Assembly: GCF_028618695.1 (NCBI RefSeq)
Contig: NZ_JAQIVI010000146.1
Coordinates: 1 to 33,184, forward strand
Direction of reading: 5' to 3'
DNA length: 33,184 bases
Source: Natrinema soli
Lineage (GTDB): Archaea > Halobacteriota > Halobacteria > Halobacteriales > Natrialbaceae
Part shown: one piece after another, positions 30,953 through 33,184 of the stretch
Layout: each line of letters opens with the position of its first letter
How positions within the stretch are numbered: the first letter of the stretch is position 1
The notes under the pieces: model-generated
Told to the model about the DNA's origin: nothing
Seen by the model: only the letters and a program-made list of their open reading frames with translations
The model's database searches: none
Position numbers and translations under genes: made by a program

Positions 30953-32293
30953 ATGGGCCTATTCGACAAACTGCGTGGCGGCTCGGATTCCCGAGTCGTG
31001 TTTCTTGGCATCGACGGCGTCCCGTACGAACTCATCGCCGAACATCCGGACGTCTTTCCGAACCTGACCGAGATCGAACGGACAGGTAGCGGCGGACAGA
31101 TCTCCAGTATTGTCCCGCCGGAATCGAGCGCGTGTTGGCCGAGCCTGACTACCGGCAAAAACCCCGGTCAAACTGGCGTGTACGGCTTTCAGGACCGCAA
31201 AACGGAGACATACGAGACATACGTCCCGATGGGGAGCCACGTCGCCGCCGATCGGGTCTGGGATATCGTGACGAACCACGGCCGTGATGCGGCCGTGTTC
31301 AACGTCCCGGTCACGTTCCCCCCGTCGTCCCGGGTCCAGCGTCAGGTGTCGGGCTTCCTGTCGCCCTCCGTCGCAGACGCCGCGAGTAGCACGGCCCTCC
31401 AGCAGACGCTCGAAAAATTCGACTATCAGATCGACGTCGACGCACAGCTCGGCCACGACGACGAGAAGGACGCGTTCATCGACAACGCCCACGACACGCT
31501 TGAGGCGCGGCGTGACGCCTTCGTGCACTACCTCGACCAAGACGATTGGGACCTCTTTTTCGGCGTCTTCATGACCACCGATCGGGTGAACCACTTCCTC
31601 TTCGGCGACTACGCGACCGACGGCGAGTACGCCGACGAGTTCCTCGAGTTCTACCGGACCCTCGACGAGTACATCGGCGACGTTCGCGACCGGCTCGACG
31701 ACGACACGACGCTCGTTGTTGCCTCCGATCACGGGTTCACACAGCTCGAGTACGAAGTCAATCTCAACCAGTGGCTCGCCGACACTGGCTGGCTCTCCTA
31801 TGACACTGACGACCACGAGGACCTCACCGATATCAGTCCACGCACACGTGCCTACTCGCTCATCCCGGGCCGGGTCTTCCTGAACCTCGAGGGGCGGGAA
31901 CCGGACGGGACCGTGCCCGAGTCCGAGTACGACGCCGTCCGCGAGGAACTGATCGCCGATCTGGAAGGGGTCACCGGCCCCGACGGCCGCCAGGTGTGTC
32001 GCAGGATTGTAAGGAGTGAAGACGCCTTCGATGGAGAGCAGACGGAAATCGCACCTGACCTCGTCGTGATTCCGGCCGACGGGTTCGATCTCAAATCCGC
32101 GTTCAAAGAGAAAACGGCCGTGTTTACCGAAGGGCCGCGAAACGGAATGCACAAGTTCGAGAACGCCTGCTTGTTCTCGACCAGCGAGACGCTCGATGTG
32201 TCGGACGCCGACCTGCTCGATATCGCCCCGACACTCCTCGAGCTGCTGGAAATCGAGCCGGGAGAGCTGGACGGCCGGAGCCTGCTCGCGTAA
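30953..32293 (+). CDS. Type I phosphodiesterase / nucleotide pyrophosphatase family protein
   Basis: This 446-residue member of the alkaline-phosphatase superfamily is of the nucleotide pyrophosphatase/phosphodiesterase (AlkP-like) branch. The first metal motif is VVFLGIDGVPYELI (Asp21). The nucleophile region IVPPESSACWPSLTTGKNPG has Ser58 where Thr is usual. GVFMTTDRVNHFLFGD and LVVASDHGFTQLEYEVNLNQ provide the second metal site, and MHKFENACLF the last histidine. The end LDIAPTLLELLEIEPGELDG is the family's standard tail. There is no signal peptide, so it acts in the cytosol. Such proteins cluster with glycan genes in many haloarchaea. The ATG at 30953 is chosen because the family N-terminus begins there. 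It lacks the LGY tail of the sulfatase-family group. Confidence 0.87.
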   Translation: MGLFDKLRGGSDSRVVFLGIDGVPYELIAEHPDVFPNLTEIERTGSGGQISSIVPPESSACWPSLTTGKNPGQTGVYGFQDRKTETYETYVPMGSHVAADRVWDIVTNHGRDAAVFNVPVTFPPSSRVQRQVSGFLSPSVADAASSTALQQTLEKFDYQIDVDAQLGHDDEKDAFIDNAHDTLEARRDAFVHYLDQDDWDLFFGVFMTTDRVNHFLFGDYATDGEYADEFLEFYRTLDEYIGDVRDRLDDDTTLVVASDHGFTQLEYEVNLNQWLADTGWLSYDTDDHEDLTDISPRTRAYSLIPGRVFLNLEGREPDGTVPESEYDAVREELIADLEGVTGPDGRQVCRRIVRSEDAFDGEQTEIAPDLVVIPADGFDLKSAFKEKTAVFTEGPRNGMHKFENACLFSTSETLDVSDADLLDIAPTLLELLEIEPGELDGRSLLA

Positions 32294-32512
32294 CCAGTTC
32301 CACCTTCCTCCCTAAAGTCGAAATATTCACCGTGGGTCTGCTACCGATACGCCTGAAGTCATCCTCCCTGGTCGCTCGCCGAACACCGGGGCGTGGCACC
32401 CGCAATTACAGTTACTAAGACAGCGTCACGAACCCGACGAAGGCCAGTGCAAACCGACCCCGGAGCATCGATCGACGACGAACGGAAGCGCCGATCGAAC
32501 CCGACCCGCCAG
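32294..32512. other. Unassigned intergenic stretch
   Basis: No gene, repeat or IS end is recognised between the phosphodiesterase stop and the inward-facing gene remnant at 32513. Confidence 0.3.
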
Positions 32513-32635
32513 TTACCGATCGACCGAATTCAGGAAGAACGACGAGACCACGGTCTGCAGGCCGATCACGATGGCTGTGAACGCGACGAGCGACCCCATC
32601 GTGAACGCGAGCGGCCCGAACCCGCTCGAGACCCA
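32513..32635 (-). pseudogene. 3' end of a membrane-protein gene
   Basis: On the minus strand about 35-40 codons ending at 32513 read [20 protein letters not shown] followed by [14 protein letters not shown]. This looks like one transmembrane segment plus a C-terminal tail, as found at the end of haloarchaeal membrane-anchored GT2 (dolichyl-phosphate-sugar synthase-like) proteins. The rest of the gene is replaced by the dehydrogenase fragment on the other strand. The family assignment is tentative. Confidence 0.4.
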
Positions 32636-33184
32636 CGCGGCACCGGTCGTCGACACGGAGCCGCGTACGGCCGCGATGATCAAGTACGCGAACAACGCCT
32701 TCCTCGCCGCAAAGATCAGCCTCGTCAACGATCTCGGGAATATCTGCAAGGAGTTCGGGATCGATGCCTACGAAGTGATGGACGCGATCGGCCTCGACGA
32801 CCGCATTGCCGCGCAATTCCTCCGCAGCGGCGTCGGGTGGGGCGGCTCGTGTTTCCCGAAGGACGTCGCCGCCATCCGGGCCGCCGCGCGCGAAGCGGGC
32901 TACGAGCCGGCCGTCCTCGAGGCCGCCGTTGACGTCAATGACTACCAGCCCGAGCGATTGGTCGACCTCCTCGCAACCCACGTCGACCTCGAGGGGGCGC
33001 GGATCGCGGTGCTCGGCCTCGCGTTCAAACCCCAGACGGACGATATCCGGAACTCCCGGGCGATCCCCGTCATCGAGTTATTGCGGGAGCGCGGCGCCGA
33101 GCTCGTCGCGTACGATCCGGTCGCAGTCGAGCCCATGCGGGAGCGGTTCCCCGAGCTCGAGGCCACCGCGAGCGCCGCGGCGGC
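32636..33184 (+). pseudogene. aglM: UDP-glucose 6-dehydrogenase, N-terminally truncated, running off the window
   Basis: From about 32636 a frame reads [60 protein letters not shown] and [20 protein letters not shown], continuing past 33184. These are the middle and C-terminal parts of UDP-glucose/UDP-ManNAc 6-dehydrogenases (AglM in Haloferax), including the GGSCFPKD catalytic cysteine loop. The NAD-binding N-terminal half (about 195 residues) is absent. The sequence just upstream belongs to another gene on the opposite strand, so the 5' end was lost by rearrangement. The product could not bind NAD normally, so it is called a pseudogene, though the downstream end is unseen. Confidence 0.75.

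Noticed and set aside
1..33184. CRISPR repeat array to go with the RAMP genes
   Set aside because: No regularly spaced direct repeats of 23-40 bases were seen anywhere; the repeated sequences in the window are IS ends.

Overview
The window looks like an accessory island of a haloarchaeal genome (class Halobacteria). The intact proteins are very acidic (Asp/Glu-rich), many genes have strong third-position GC, starts sit close to TATA-like boxes, and the insertion-sequence debris belongs to types common in haloarchaea (ISH8-like IS4, IS5, IS6, IS630, IS1595). No rRNA, tRNA or CRISPR array was recognised.

Region 1 (about 0.4-4.0 kb): a short winged-helix regulator gene on the minus strand diverges from a tightly coupled plus-strand operon of four genes (1002-3953). 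Each gene of the four overlaps the next by ATGA. Two encode RAMP-type proteins with glycine-rich loops (a Cas7-like protein and a Cas5/RAMP-like protein). A third is a small CxxC...CxxC zinc protein and the fourth is an unrecognised protein. There is no cas1, cas2, cas3, cas10 or repeat array. This is best explained as a derived class 1 CRISPR-type effector of the predicted haloarchaeal RAMP (HRAMP) kind, or something close to it. Its predicted 5' leader can fold into a compact three-helix structure.

Region 2 (about 4.0-15.6 kb): a surface-glycan assembly island. It carries two GT4 glycosyltransferases, a GT2 glycosyltransferase, a large polytopic membrane protein and three alkaline-phosphatase-superfamily ('sulfatase') enzymes, separated by IS6, IS1595 and IS5 wreckage. 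Blocks of AT-rich genes alternate with GC-rich ones, which suggests assembly by repeated exchange.

Region 3 (about 15.6-19.3 kb): a transposon graveyard in which one apparently complete IS4/ISH8-like element (17531-18924) is nested in an IS1595 transposase gene with a visible 11-bp target duplication.

Region 4 (about 19.3-29.8 kb): a sulfatase-family enzyme, a Wzx-type flippase, an IS5/IS630 hybrid remnant, and then a complete dTDP-L-rhamnose pathway (rmlC, rmlA, rmlD, rmlB) with another sulfatase-family gene, a 59-residue zinc-ribbon protein, a Nudix hydrolase and a membrane-bound DUF457-type hydrolase. The gene content resembles the Haloferax volcanii low-salt N-glycosylation cluster (agl5-agl15), which also has rml-type genes, a flippase and a sulfated sugar. 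The likely product is a rhamnose-containing, possibly sulfated, lipid-linked or protein-linked glycan.

Region 5 (29.8-33.2 kb): a decayed PAPS-reductase-family gene, an intact type I phosphodiesterase, the 3' end of an unidentified membrane-protein gene, and a 5'-truncated UDP-glucose 6-dehydrogenase gene running off the right end.
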